Below are positions 7,532 through 15,124 of a stretch of 35,276 nucleotides of DNA, in pieces. The stretch comes from Salinactinospora qingdaonensis (GTDB taxonomy: Bacteria; Actinomycetota; Actinomycetes; Streptosporangiales; Streptosporangiaceae), in the NCBI RefSeq assembly GCF_039539445.1, contig NZ_BAABDD010000038.1, positions 1 to 35,276 of the forward strand, given 5' to 3'. Positions within the stretch are counted from its first letter, which is position 1, and each line of letters begins with the position of its first letter. The translations under genes and the position numbers were made by a program. The notes under the pieces are model-generated. The model saw nothing but the letters and a program-made list of their open reading frames with translations. It ran no database searches and had not been told where the DNA came from.

Positions 7532-8164
7532 TCAGCGCCCGCCGCGCTCGATCCAGGCGCACACGTCGTCGGCGGTCTCCTTGACTGAGGTGTGGGTGGT
7601 GTCAAGGAGACTCACCGGTGGGGCCATGTCGGCGGCGGTCTCGCGTACCCACGCGGCGTAGTCCAGCATCTCGGCGATGCGGGGCTCGTCCCACTCCCGC
7701 CATGCCGGGCGCGCCCGCAGCCGTTCGGCGAGCATCGTGGGCTCGCACACCAGCGCGAGGTAGTGGATGCCGTCGAAGAGGGGGCGTTCGGGCAGCAGCT
7801 CGAACTCGGGCGGCACGACCGTTCCGCACAGTACGACCGGCCGGCCGCTTTGGTGGATCATCGCGGCCATGCGCAGCCACGCCGACCGGAAGGCGCGGTG
7901 GTTGTGGGCGGGGTCGCGCAGCCCCGCCGTCCACAGCACGTCCTGCTCTAAGACCACGAACCGGTCGGCGAGCCGGGGAAGGAGCAGCCGGGCCACGGTG
8001 GACTTGCCCGTGCCGCTGGGGCCGGTCAGGCAGTACAGCGGCAAACGGGTGAAGGGCTGCCGGTGGCCGCACTCGGTGCAACGGACCACCGGCTCGCCCT
8101 CGTCGGTGTCGACGACGGGGATGTCGGTGTGCACGCCACAGCGGGCACAAATGAGGAGGTTCAC
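7532..8164 (-). CDS. Zinc-ribbon P-loop nucleoside/nucleotide kinase-like protein
   Basis: 210 residues from the GTG at 8164. Residues 1-38 hold a zinc ribbon (Cys6-x2-Cys9 and Cys29-x2-Cys32). Residues 45-205 form a P-loop kinase-like domain with Walker A GPSGTGKST at 48-56 and an EQDVLW segment that may be the metal-binding strand. It resembles shikimate/adenylylsulfate-kinase-like enzymes of unknown substrate. An N-terminal zinc ribbon on such a kinase is less usual. It is followed on the opposite strand by the alkyltransferase (convergent, 21-base gap) and preceded on the same strand by another zinc-ribbon gene, whose stop lies 30 bases upstream. The substrate cannot be told from sequence. 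Confidence 0.75.
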   Translation of the reverse strand: MNLLICARCGVHTDIPVVDTDEGEPVVRCTECGHRQPFTRLPLYCLTGPSGTGKSTVARLLLPRLADRFVVLEQDVLWTAGLRDPAHNHRAFRSAWLRMAAMIHQSGRPVVLCGTVVPPEFELLPERPLFDGIHYLALVCEPTMLAERLRARPAWREWDEPRIAEMLDYAAWVRETAADMAPPVSLLDTTHTSVKETADDVCAWIERGGR

Positions 8165-8194
8165 GCGAGTCCCGGGGGAGGGTCGGGTCGGCAG

Positions 8195-8575
8195 CTAGTC
8201 GAAGAGGTCTTCGAGGAAGCTGCGCTTGCGCTTCTTGTGGCCGTAGGGGCGCGGCGAGTCGCTGTAGCCCCCGTAGCCGCCCCGGTAGGGCTTGGGGCTG
8301 TCGGGGTGGCCGTGGAAGGGGGGCGGAGAGTCGGGGCGCCCGTGCTGGTAGGGCTTGGGGCTGTCAGAGTAGCCGTAGGCGGGAGCCATACCGTAGTGGT
8401 GCTGCTCTGCGGAGACGATCTGTTCCAGCTCGCCATGGTCGAGGAAGATCCCCCGGCAGCGCTCGCACTGCTCCAGGTGGATTCCCTTGCGGTCAACGGT
8501 CATCATCCGGCTTTGGCATTTAGGGCAAATCACGGGCACATGGTATGCGACACGCTCCAGCTCGGTAGGGGGCAT
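8195..8575 (-). CDS. TFIIB-type zinc-ribbon protein with DSPKPY repeats
   Basis: 126 residues from the ATG at 8575; an ATG at 8602 would add nine. Residues about 15-60 are a TFIIB-type zinc ribbon: CPKCQSRM and CERCRGIFLDHGELE, a family of small bacterial proteins without assigned function. The C-terminal half is low-complexity, rich in Tyr, Gly, Pro and His, with four spaced copies of a DSP-x-P-aromatic repeat (YSDSPKPY, PDSPPPF, PDSPKPY, YSDSPRPY). It ends in a basic KKRKR patch and an acidic FLEDLFD tail. The repeats could be a disordered binding segment. It is divergent from the Ser/Thr kinase gene, a possible but unproved functional link. Confidence 0.75.
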   Translation of the reverse strand: MPPTELERVAYHVPVICPKCQSRMMTVDRKGIHLEQCERCRGIFLDHGELEQIVSAEQHHYGMAPAYGYSDSPKPYQHGRPDSPPPFHGHPDSPKPYRGGYGGYSDSPRPYGHKKRKRSFLEDLFD

Positions 8576-8791
8576 CGCATTTCTCGTTGCGACGCTTGTC
8601 ATTCCCGGTGAGGACAACCGGCGACGGTCGGTGCGCGTCTAACGGCAGAGCCCCCTATGGGCAACCTTGGGTTGCGGGGGCGTTCTCGTGTGTGAAGGTC
8701 GCGCGCCTCCCTCTGCTGTGCTCCGGCCTTTTACACTCCCCTCAACGGTGCCGTGACCGCGGCAGCGCCTTCCCAGCGAGGAAAGCCATCA

Positions 8792-10441
8792 ATGAGCACT
8801 GACGAGCCCGAATCCGCCCCCGACCACCTGCTCGCCGGCCGCTACCGGATGTATGACCTCATCGGGCAAGGCGGCATGGGCCGGGTATGGCGCGGCACGG
8901 ACGAACTCCTGGATCGTCCCGTGGCCATCAAGGAGCTCATCATCCCCTCACCGTTACCCCAGCGTGAGGTGGAAGTGCTGCGCACGCGCATGATGCGCGA
9001 AGCCCGCAGCGCGGCTCAGCTCAGCCATCCCTCGATCATCACGGTCTTCGATGTGGTCGAGAGTGACGAGCGCCCCTGGATCGTTATGGAGCTGGTGCGT
9101 GGCACGGCGATGAGCAAACTCATCAAAGAACGCACCACGCTGGAGCCCGAACGGGTGGCCGCGATCGGGGTGCAGCTCGTGGCGGCACTATCCGTGGCTC
9201 ACCAGCACGGTGTGGTGCACCGCGACGTCAAGCCCGGCAATGTGCTCATCGCCGACGAGAACCGCACGGTGCTCACCGATTTCGGCATCGCCCGACTGCC
9301 GGGCAGCAGCAGCCTGACCACCAGCGGCAACCTGCTGGGCTCTCCGAGTTTCCTGGCGCCCGAGCAGGCGCGGGGGGAGACCGCTACGCCCGCCAGCGAC
9401 ATGTGGGCCTTGGGTGCCACCCTCTACAACGCCGTCGAGGGGGCGCCGCCGTTCCACCGCTCCACGGCGATGGGCACGCTCAGCGCCATCATCACCGAGG
9501 AGGTGCCTGCGCCGCAGCGGGCCGGCCCGCTGCGGCCCGTCATCGAGGCGCTGCTCGACAAGGACCCCGAGGGGCGGCTCACTGTGGAGCAGGCCGGTGA
9601 GATGCTGCGCGACGTTGTTGCCCACAACCGCGGGATCACCACCTGGGCTGAGGAAGACTCCGCCGCCGCTCCTGCCGCTGTCGAGTCGGAGCCCGCCGCC
9701 ACCGCCACGCCGCCGACCTCAGCCACGCCGGTCACGTCCATGTTCGATTCGTCAGAGCCGCCCCAGCGGCGCGTGTCGGTCTCCGGAAAGGCCGCGCTGG
9801 TGGCGCTCTCGGCTGTCGTGGCGATTGTGCTCGCAGTCTCCTTAGCGCTGTGGCTTGGCGGTTTGGACTCGGGGACCACGGTGGCGGGTGTGGGCGCCGA
9901 GGAGTCGTCGTCCTCGGCCAGCCCTTCCGGTGACCCTTCGGCGTCGCCCTCGCCCTCGCCTAGTACGCAGCCGCAGTCGGCCAGCCAGCCCAGCGTGGCG
10001 GGGGTCGACACGGTGCGCCACGAGGACCCCACGGGGTTCGCGCTCGACGTTCCCGAAGGCTGGAGCGTGGAGCGCCGTCAAAACGGCGTCTTCTTCGACA
10101 ACCCCCAGGGTGGCTACCTGCAAATCGACCAGACCGACGATCCCGGCCCCGACGCCGAGGCCGACTGGCGTAACCAGGAGGGGGCCATCTCCAGCAACTT
10201 CAGCGGCTACGAGCGCATCGCCATCACCGAACTCGACCAGCCCTATCTGGATGGCTACATCAGCGCCGCCGACTGGGAGTTCACCTTCGACGGCGCCAAC
10301 GGTCGGATGCACGCCGTCAACCGCGCTTTCCACACCGAGGAGAAGGGCTACGCGCTTTTCCTTGTCTCCACCGAGGAGGACTGGGAGACCAACCGCGCCC
10401 TGTTGGAGCAGATGACCCGCTCCTTCGTCCCCGCCGCCTAG
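8792..10441 (+). CDS. Transmembrane PknB-type serine/threonine protein kinase
   Basis: 549 residues; ATG 8792 with GAGG at 8778-8781. The kinase domain spans about 18-285: Gly loop GQGGMGRV (25-32), VAIK with Lys47, catalytic HRDVKPGN (His143, Asp145), DFG (Asp163), and an APEQARGE motif that closes the activation segment. A Pro/Ala linker leads to one transmembrane helix (about 333-356). Outside lies a Ser/Pro-rich stalk and a roughly 140-residue domain beginning DPTGFALDVPEGW, which is not a PASTA repeat and resembles the small alpha/beta sensor domains of many actinobacterial kinases. The ligand is unknown. The gene is monocistronic, with a strong hairpin 18 bases after the stop. Confidence 0.92.
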   Translation: MSTDEPESAPDHLLAGRYRMYDLIGQGGMGRVWRGTDELLDRPVAIKELIIPSPLPQREVEVLRTRMMREARSAAQLSHPSIITVFDVVESDERPWIVMELVRGTAMSKLIKERTTLEPERVAAIGVQLVAALSVAHQHGVVHRDVKPGNVLIADENRTVLTDFGIARLPGSSSLTTSGNLLGSPSFLAPEQARGETATPASDMWALGATLYNAVEGAPPFHRSTAMGTLSAIITEEVPAPQRAGPLRPVIEALLDKDPEGRLTVEQAGEMLRDVVAHNRGITTWAEEDSAAAPAAVESEPAATATPPTSATPVTSMFDSSEPPQRRVSVSGKAALVALSAVVAIVLAVSLALWLGGLDSGTTVAGVGAEESSSSASPSGDPSASPSPSPSTQPQSASQPSVAGVDTVRHEDPTGFALDVPEGWSVERRQNGVFFDNPQGGYLQIDQTDDPGPDAEADWRNQEGAISSNFSGYERIAITELDQPYLDGYISAADWEFTFDGANGRMHAVNRAFHTEEKGYALFLVSTEEDWETNRALLEQMTRSFVPAA

Positions 10442-10458
10442 CCCCGGCGGGGACGATG

Positions 10459-10489
10459 CCGGTGGGGCGGCCACGGGCCGGCCCACCGG
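10459..10489. terminator. Bidirectional hairpin terminator between convergent genes
   Basis: A near-perfect GC-rich hairpin with 14-bp arms (left arm beginning CCGGTGGGG, one mismatch) and a three-base loop lies between the kinase stop (10441) and the convergent acyl-CoA dehydrogenase stop (10522). There is no T-tract, which is common for actinobacterial terminators. Its position suits termination from both sides. Confidence 0.6.
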
Positions 10490-10521
10490 TGAACCGCCCG
10501 TGGCTCTCGGGGCGCTGTGCG

Positions 10522-11676
10522 CTATTTCAGCAGTTGGCGGGCCATGACGAGGCGTTGCACCTGGTTGGTGCCCTCGTATATTTGGGTGATCTTCGCATCG
10601 CGCATCATGCGCTCCAGCGGGAAGTCGCGGGTGTAGCCGTAGCCGCCCAGCAGTTGCACCGCGTCGGTGGTGATCTCCATGGCCGTGTCGGAGGCGTAGC
10701 ATTTGGCCGCGGCTCCGAAGAAGGACAAGTCGGAGTCCTCGCGTTCGGATTTGGCGGCGGCGACGTGGACCATCTGACGGGCGGCCTCCAGCTTCATGGC
10801 CATGTCGGCGAGCATGAACTGGATGCCCTGGAAGTCAGCGATGGCCTGCCCGAATTGTTTGCGTTCCTTGACGTAGGCCAGCGCATTGTCGAGCGCTCCC
10901 TGGGCGATGCCGACGGCTTGGGCGCCGATGGTGACTCGGGTGTGGTCGAGGGTGCGCAGCGCGATCTTGAGTCCGGCGCCGACGTCTCCCACGAGCCGGT
11001 CGCCGGGGATGCGGCACTCGTCGAAGTACAGTTCGCACGTGGGCGAGCCCTTGATGCCCAGTTTGCGTTCGGGCTCGCTGATGCTGAACCCGGGGTCGTC
11101 GGCGTGGACCACGAAGGCGCTGACGTTGCCCCCGCGGGGACCGTCGGGGTCGGTGACGGCCATGACGGTGTAGTACTGGCTCTGGCCGGCGTTGGTGATC
11201 CAGGTTTTCTGTCCTGACAGCACCCATTCGTCGCCGTCGCTGCGGGCTTGGGTGCGCATGGACGCCGTGTCGGAGCCGGCCTCGCGCTCGGACAGGCCGT
11301 AGGAGAACATCGCCGCGCCGCGTGCCACCTCCGGCAGGTAGCGGTTCTTGACGTCGGCGGAGCCGGCCAGCATGAGCGGGGTGGTGCCGAGCTTGTTTAC
11401 GGCGGGGATCAGCGAGGACGCGGCGCATACGCGGGCCACTTCTTCGATGACGATGCAGGTGGCCAGGGCGTCGGCGCCTACGCCGCCGTGCTCCTCGCCG
11501 ATGTGGGGGGCGTGGAATTCCGCTGCGCGCAGGGCGTCGTAGGCCTCGTGGGGGAAGCGGCTGCGCTCGTCGACGTCGGCGGCGTGGGGGGCGATCTTGT
11601 CTTCGGCCAGCTCGCGGACGGCCTCCCGCAGGGCCGTGTGCTCGTCGCTGAGGCGGTACAGCTCGAAGTCGCTCAT
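10522..11676 (-). CDS. Acyl-CoA dehydrogenase
   Basis: 384 residues, the normal length for a FAD-dependent acyl-CoA dehydrogenase that introduces the alpha,beta double bond in fatty-acid or branched-acid breakdown. Recognisable elements are YGLSEREAGSD (FAD/substrate contact), QKTWITNAG, the helical C-terminal signature GGYGYTRDFPLERMMRDAK, and IYEGTNQ, where Glu368 is the likely catalytic base as in short/medium-chain enzymes. The start is the ATG at 11676, with AAAGGGA about 11 bases upstream. It is divergent from a TetR-type gene, which is its probable regulator; the substrate chain length cannot be assigned. Confidence 0.92.
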   Translation of the reverse strand: MSDFELYRLSDEHTALREAVRELAEDKIAPHAADVDERSRFPHEAYDALRAAEFHAPHIGEEHGGVGADALATCIVIEEVARVCAASSLIPAVNKLGTTPLMLAGSADVKNRYLPEVARGAAMFSYGLSEREAGSDTASMRTQARSDGDEWVLSGQKTWITNAGQSQYYTVMAVTDPDGPRGGNVSAFVVHADDPGFSISEPERKLGIKGSPTCELYFDECRIPGDRLVGDVGAGLKIALRTLDHTRVTIGAQAVGIAQGALDNALAYVKERKQFGQAIADFQGIQFMLADMAMKLEAARQMVHVAAAKSEREDSDLSFFGAAAKCYASDTAMEITTDAVQLLGGYGYTRDFPLERMMRDAKITQIYEGTNQVQRLVMARQLLK

Positions 11677-11722
11677 GGTGTTGCGGTGTCCCTTTCGAAG
11701 GTCGGCGTCTCCCTGCCATTGT

Positions 11723-11735
11723 GGCACCAGGTGTC
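11723..11735. promoter_or_regulatory. Possible TetR operator in the divergent acyl-CoA dehydrogenase/tetR intergene
   Basis: GGCACC-A-GGTGTC is an imperfect dyad (five of six pairs) in the 123-base space between the divergent genes, next to a TACAAT hexamer (11736-11741) that could be a -10 element for the plus strand. Flanking TGCCATTGT and ACAATTGGCA form a second, outer near-inverted repeat. The placement suits a regulator binding its own promoter, but the site is weak. Confidence 0.3.
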
Positions 11736-11799
11736 TACAATTGGCATTGAGTGTCAGTGGGTAGTGTTACTGCGGGGCGGCGTTGGCCGGGGTGGTGCC

Positions 11800-12564
11800 A
11801 TGACGGCGATCGGGGAGGCGATGACAGGTAACGACAGCAGTGGGGGACGTAGCGCGGGACCGTCGACGGCGGAGGTGGTGGCCGCGGCGGTGCGCCTGTT
11901 CACGTCCCACGGGTATGCGGCGACGACGATGGGTGATATCGCCGTCGATATCGGAGTGAGTAGGCGCACCCTGTTCCGCAACTACGGCTCCAAGGAGGAT
12001 CTGCTCTTCGCCGAGCACGAGGACGTGTTCGAGACGGTGCAGCGCTACCTGTCCACGTCGGCCAACACCGATCGGGTGGCTGCCGTGTGCGAGGCGGCGC
12101 GTATGGTCTTCGCCTCGTTCGTGCGCGCGCCCGAGATCGCTGTCCCCCGCTACCACCTGGTCCGTGCCCTTCCGGCGCTGCGCGACCGCGAGATCGCGAT
12201 GACGGCCCGCTACCAGCGGGCCTTCAGCCGCCACCTCGCCGCCGGCGAAACCGACGAGACGCGGCTGCTCATCTGCGCCTCGTGTGCCGCCTCGCTCATT
12301 GCTGCCCACAACCATGTGCTGCGCGCCTGGCTGCGCGCCCCGTCGGGGCCCCTGCCGTGGGAGCGTTTTGATACGGCGTTGGAGGTGGTCACTGAGGGCA
12401 TCCGCGACCGGCTGCGTGTCGGCGGGGCGGCGGGCAGCACCCAGGGCGGGGGCCGGCCGACCGGGGAGGGGGAGCCGGATGAGGATGCGGTGCTCGTTGC
12501 GGTCTATCCCACCCGTATGGAGGGGGCGGAGGTCATGCGCCGGGTGCGTCAGGCGTTGCAGTGA
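11800..12564 (+). CDS. TetR-family transcriptional regulator
   Basis: 254 residues from the ATG at 11800 (GGGGTGG upstream); an ATG at 11821 has a motif too close to be a good site. Residues about 22-72 form the TetR DNA-binding domain: AAVRLFTSHGYAATTM, DIAVDIGVSRRTLFRNYGSKEDLL. The ligand-binding part (75-210) contains a DTALEVVTEGIRDRL helix typical of TetR C-terminal domains. A Gly-rich, acidic tail (about 212-254) extends beyond the usual 190-220 residues. It is divergent from the acyl-CoA dehydrogenase and probably represses it in response to an acyl-CoA; that ligand is inferred from context only. Confidence 0.88.
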   Translation: MTAIGEAMTGNDSSGGRSAGPSTAEVVAAAVRLFTSHGYAATTMGDIAVDIGVSRRTLFRNYGSKEDLLFAEHEDVFETVQRYLSTSANTDRVAAVCEAARMVFASFVRAPEIAVPRYHLVRALPALRDREIAMTARYQRAFSRHLAAGETDETRLLICASCAASLIAAHNHVLRAWLRAPSGPLPWERFDTALEVVTEGIRDRLRVGGAAGSTQGGGRPTGEGEPDEDAVLVAVYPTRMEGAEVMRRVRQALQ

Positions 12565-12594
12565 GGCCCGGGCTGGGGGCGTGCGCCCACGAAC

Positions 12595-12624
12595 GTGCCC
12601 GGCAGTACCGACACCGCCGGGCAC
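12595..12624. terminator. Hairpin terminator after the tetR gene
   Basis: GTGCCCGGC and GCCGGGCAC form a perfect 9-bp stem with a 12-base loop, 30 bases after the TetR stop and 120 bases beyond the convergent membrane-protein stop. A smaller GGGCGTGCGCCC hairpin lies just before it. There is no T-tract. Confidence 0.5.
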
Positions 12625-12744
12625 TCGCCTGGCTCGGCCGCCGAGACCGGCTGCGGGGGCTGCCCCGGGGCCGGTGAGCTCGTAATCGGCGGCTGGCGGC
12701 TCCGTACATTCTCCTCCTTGTTTCCTCTCGACGGTGCGGACGTC

Positions 12745-13242
12745 TCACATCGGTGGCCGGGCGTGCTGGCCCCGGCTCGTGCCCGTCACGTGGCCTGTCG
12801 TGCCTCGTGTGCGTGGCTCCGGCACGGTTTGGGCGTCAGAGTGTCCCGCTTCGTAGGTGCGTGGTGTCGTGGTCGCGAACCGGCCCGCGGTCAGGCCGTA
12901 GATGATCAGCACGTCGATCGCGATCACCACCAGTGACCACAGCGGGTAGGCGGTGATGAACGCGAGTTGTCCGAGCGCGTTGATCCCCGCGAGGGCGATC
13001 GCCACGATGCGCGCCCACGTCTGGTCGGTGAGCAGACCGAAGGCGATGAGGCACATCAGCGCTCCGAAGGCGACGAGTAGCGCGCCCCATGCGGCGAAGT
13101 TGAAGACCAGCAGGTTCCCCTCGCCGCTCACGAAGAACTCTGGGGCTGCTATCGCGACTAGGCCGTGGACGATGTTGAAGACCCCGACCAAGAGCAGCAT
13201 GATCGCCGCGAAAGCGGCCCAGCCGTTGATTCTTGTGTTCAT
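12745..13242 (-). CDS. Four-helix integral membrane protein, DUF7144-like
   Basis: 165 residues; ATG 13242 with GGGGAGGG just upstream. Four hydrophobic helices (about 9-33, 43-68, 73-97 and 99-120) follow an opening GWAAFAAIMLLLVGVFNIVHGL that resembles a common actinobacterial small membrane family (DUF7144 as I remember it). The last 45 residues are a hydrophilic, probably cytoplasmic tail with Thr/Arg/His. No function is established. The gene stands alone, divergent from the zinc-regulated cluster across a 600-base gap. Confidence 0.75.
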   Translation of the reverse strand: MNTRINGWAAFAAIMLLLVGVFNIVHGLVAIAAPEFFVSGEGNLLVFNFAAWGALLVAFGALMCLIAFGLLTDQTWARIVAIALAGINALGQLAFITAYPLWSLVVIAIDVLIIYGLTAGRFATTTPRTYEAGHSDAQTVPEPRTRGTTGHVTGTSRGQHARPPM

Positions 13243-13700
13243 CCGTCCCTCCCCGTGGCCTCGTCACGCCGGCCGGGTCCGACACGGCGGGGTGGAGGCC
13301 TCATGGGTCCCCTTGTGAGCAGCATGCTCCGCTACCCCTGAAAAAGGCCCCCACTAACGGGCAATAAACCACCAAAACCTTGCTGGGAGGCACTTGTCGT
13401 CTCTTGTCGTAATGTCCCCGCCACCGTGCGCGCATTCCAGGTGAGCCCGGTGTCGGTCGCCCGGCTCGGTTGCACCTTCCCGAGCGGTGCCCCGGGATAG
13501 TTCCAGGCCGAATCCTGTCCTGTAGACGGTCCGTATTTCGGGGGTGCACTGGTGTCGTGGATGTGCTTCAAGCCACGTTTGACGACCGTCCAGCCACCCC
13601 CGCGCCGCCGCTTCTTTCGCGCTACCGCGAGCGCGGCTCCATCGCCGCAGCTCGGCGTCTTCTTGGCCGGGCATCCCCGGTTGGGGAGCGCGCGTTCGTC

Positions 13701-13728
13701 GCCGCTGGGGCAGTGCTGCCCCAGCGGC
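13701..13728. terminator. Perfect 13-bp-arm hairpin upstream of the Zur box
   Basis: GCCGCTGGGGCAG, a TG centre, and its exact complement form a 28-base perfect inverted repeat. It lies about 50 bases upstream of the Zur box, so it probably insulates the zinc operon from upstream transcription rather than attenuating it. A dimeric regulator site is an alternative. Confidence 0.45.
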
Positions 13729-13779
13729 ATCTTGAGTACACACCGTTACCTCGCTGCGACAACTTGACCGCAGTGTAAA

Positions 13780-13798
13780 GATAATGATTACCATTTTC
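13780..13798. promoter_or_regulatory. Zur box in front of the ATP-grasp operon
   Basis: GATAATG-ATTAC-CATTTTC is a 7-5-7 dyad (six of seven pairs) matching two other sites at 21316-21334 and 21396-21420. Actinobacterial Zur boxes are AT-rich dyads with TGATAATG/TGAAAA half-sites, so I read this as a zinc-responsive operator. A TTGACC at 13764-13769 and TACCAT at 13789-13794 would put the -10 inside the box (19-base spacer), consistent with repression when zinc is plentiful. Confidence 0.7.
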
Positions 13799-13854
13799 AG
13801 GTTGTTGTGGTGTGGAAAGCACCGTCGCACTGCACGGGGAAGTTGAGGGGTTCC

Positions 13855-15120
13855 GTGGGACATCTACTGATGATCGAGAGCTGGGTAGGGGCGATGAGCA
13901 CGCTGTTGCCCCGGGCGATCCGCGAGAGCGGGCACCGCTTCACCTTCGTGACACGAGAACTGCACCACTACCTCCGAGGTGCCCCGCCAGGGGGAGCGCA
14001 CCCCCTGCTCACCGCCGACAACATCCTCACCGCCGAAACCAACGACCCCGAGGCTCTCGTCGCCCATCTGGCACGGATACACGAGGCGCTGGGCTTTGAC
14101 GGGGTGCTGTCCTCCTGCGACTACTACCTCGACACCGTGACCCGCGTCGCCGCGGAACTGGGCCTGCCCGGTTGTCCGCCGGCGGCGATGACCGCCGCCC
14201 GCCGTAAGGACCTCACGCGCGCCCGACTCGCCGAAGCCGGGGTCGCCGGGCCGGGCTTTGCCACCGCCACGACCTGGGATGAACTGTCCACCGCCGCGCA
14301 CCACCTCGGCTACCCCCTGGTGTGCAAACCAGTGGACCTGTGCGCCGGCATGTACGTGCGCCGGGTCGACGACACCGCACAGCTCCACGAGACTTTTCGG
14401 GAGCTGGCGGGGTTCCCGGTGAACGCGCGCGGGCAGCGCCGCACCGCCACCGTGCTGCTCGAAGAGCTGCTGACCGGGCCGGAGTACAGTGTCGAAACCG
14501 TCACGTTCCAGGGGGAGACCACGGTTGTCGGCGTCACCGACAAGAGCGTTTCCGGCCAGCCGTGGTTCGTCGAGACCGGCCACATGTTCCCCGCCGCGCT
14601 GGACACCGCCACAGCACGCGCCGTCAGCGACCTCGCCTTGGCCGCCGTGGCGGCTCTGGGCCTGGACAACACCGTCGCCCACACCGAGGTCAAACTCACT
14701 CCGGCAGGGCCACGCCTGGTCGAGGTCAACCCGCGCCCCGCCGGTAACCGCATCACCGAGCTGGTCCGCCGGGTCACCGGCATCGATCTGCCGCTGGCCC
14801 ACGCCCAGGTGGCTCTGGGCCAACAGCCTGACCTCACCCCCGTTGAGACCGGTGTGGGCAGCGCGGCTGTGGCCTTCCTGCTGCCACCGGAGCCGGGCGT
14901 GATCGCGCGGGTGACAGGGGCGGAGACGGCGCGGTCCCACCCGGCCGTCGTGGAGTGCGAGGTTAAGGACAGCGGGCATAACGCCGGTGCGGCCACCAGC
15001 AACAACCACTACCTGGGACACGTGATGACCATCGACCCCAAACCTGAGGAGGCGCGCCCCACCGCCGAGGAACTGGTCGCCGGCCTCGGTGTTGCCTACA
15101 GCGGTCAGACGGGACGGTAG
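13855..15120 (+). CDS. ATP-grasp carboxylate-amine ligase, first gene of putative metallophore operon
   Basis: 421 residues from the GTG at 13855 (GAGGGG at 13845-13850); an ATG at 13870 would remove part of the first beta strand, GHLLMIES. The fold is ATP-grasp: N-terminal Rossmann-like preATP domain (1-115), ATP-binding lysine in LVCKPVD (Lys158), hinge EELLTGPEYSVE, and metal ligands in HTEVKLT (Glu278) and EVNPRPAG (Glu290, Asn292). Such ligases activate a carboxylate as acyl-phosphate and join it to an amine; relatives build dipeptides and siderophore amides. A C-terminal beta-rich domain (335-421) resembles that of BacD-like ligases. It follows a Zur-type box and leads an operon with a four-base gap to the next gene, so it probably forms an amide or peptide bond in a zinc chelator (inference). 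Confidence 0.85.
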   Translation: MGHLLMIESWVGAMSTLLPRAIRESGHRFTFVTRELHHYLRGAPPGGAHPLLTADNILTAETNDPEALVAHLARIHEALGFDGVLSSCDYYLDTVTRVAAELGLPGCPPAAMTAARRKDLTRARLAEAGVAGPGFATATTWDELSTAAHHLGYPLVCKPVDLCAGMYVRRVDDTAQLHETFRELAGFPVNARGQRRTATVLLEELLTGPEYSVETVTFQGETTVVGVTDKSVSGQPWFVETGHMFPAALDTATARAVSDLALAAVAALGLDNTVAHTEVKLTPAGPRLVEVNPRPAGNRITELVRRVTGIDLPLAHAQVALGQQPDLTPVETGVGSAAVAFLLPPEPGVIARVTGAETARSHPAVVECEVKDSGHNAGAATSNNHYLGHVMTIDPKPEEARPTAEELVAGLGVAYSGQTGR

Positions 15121-15124
15121 TTCG

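Larger units (their letters stand above)
13243..13854. other. Long intergenic region upstream of the zinc-regulated biosynthetic operon
   Basis: About 610 bases without a credible gene. It holds a perfect 28-bp hairpin (13701-13728), a possible -35 TTGACC (13764-13769) and a Zur-type box (13780-13798). The rest (13300-13690) is mixed-composition sequence in which I see only short, unconserved frames; it could be a decayed gene. The untranslated leader after the Zur box would be about 55 bases. Confidence 0.5.

Noticed and set aside
8651..8680. Hairpin GCAACC-TTG-GGTTGC with flanking C and G runs considered as a terminator or riboswitch
   Set aside because: It lies between divergent genes, so termination makes little sense, and it is too small for a known riboswitch class.
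10456..11217. Plus-strand open frame opposite the acyl-CoA dehydrogenase
   Set aside because: Antisense to a fully conserved enzyme and running through the terminator hairpin.
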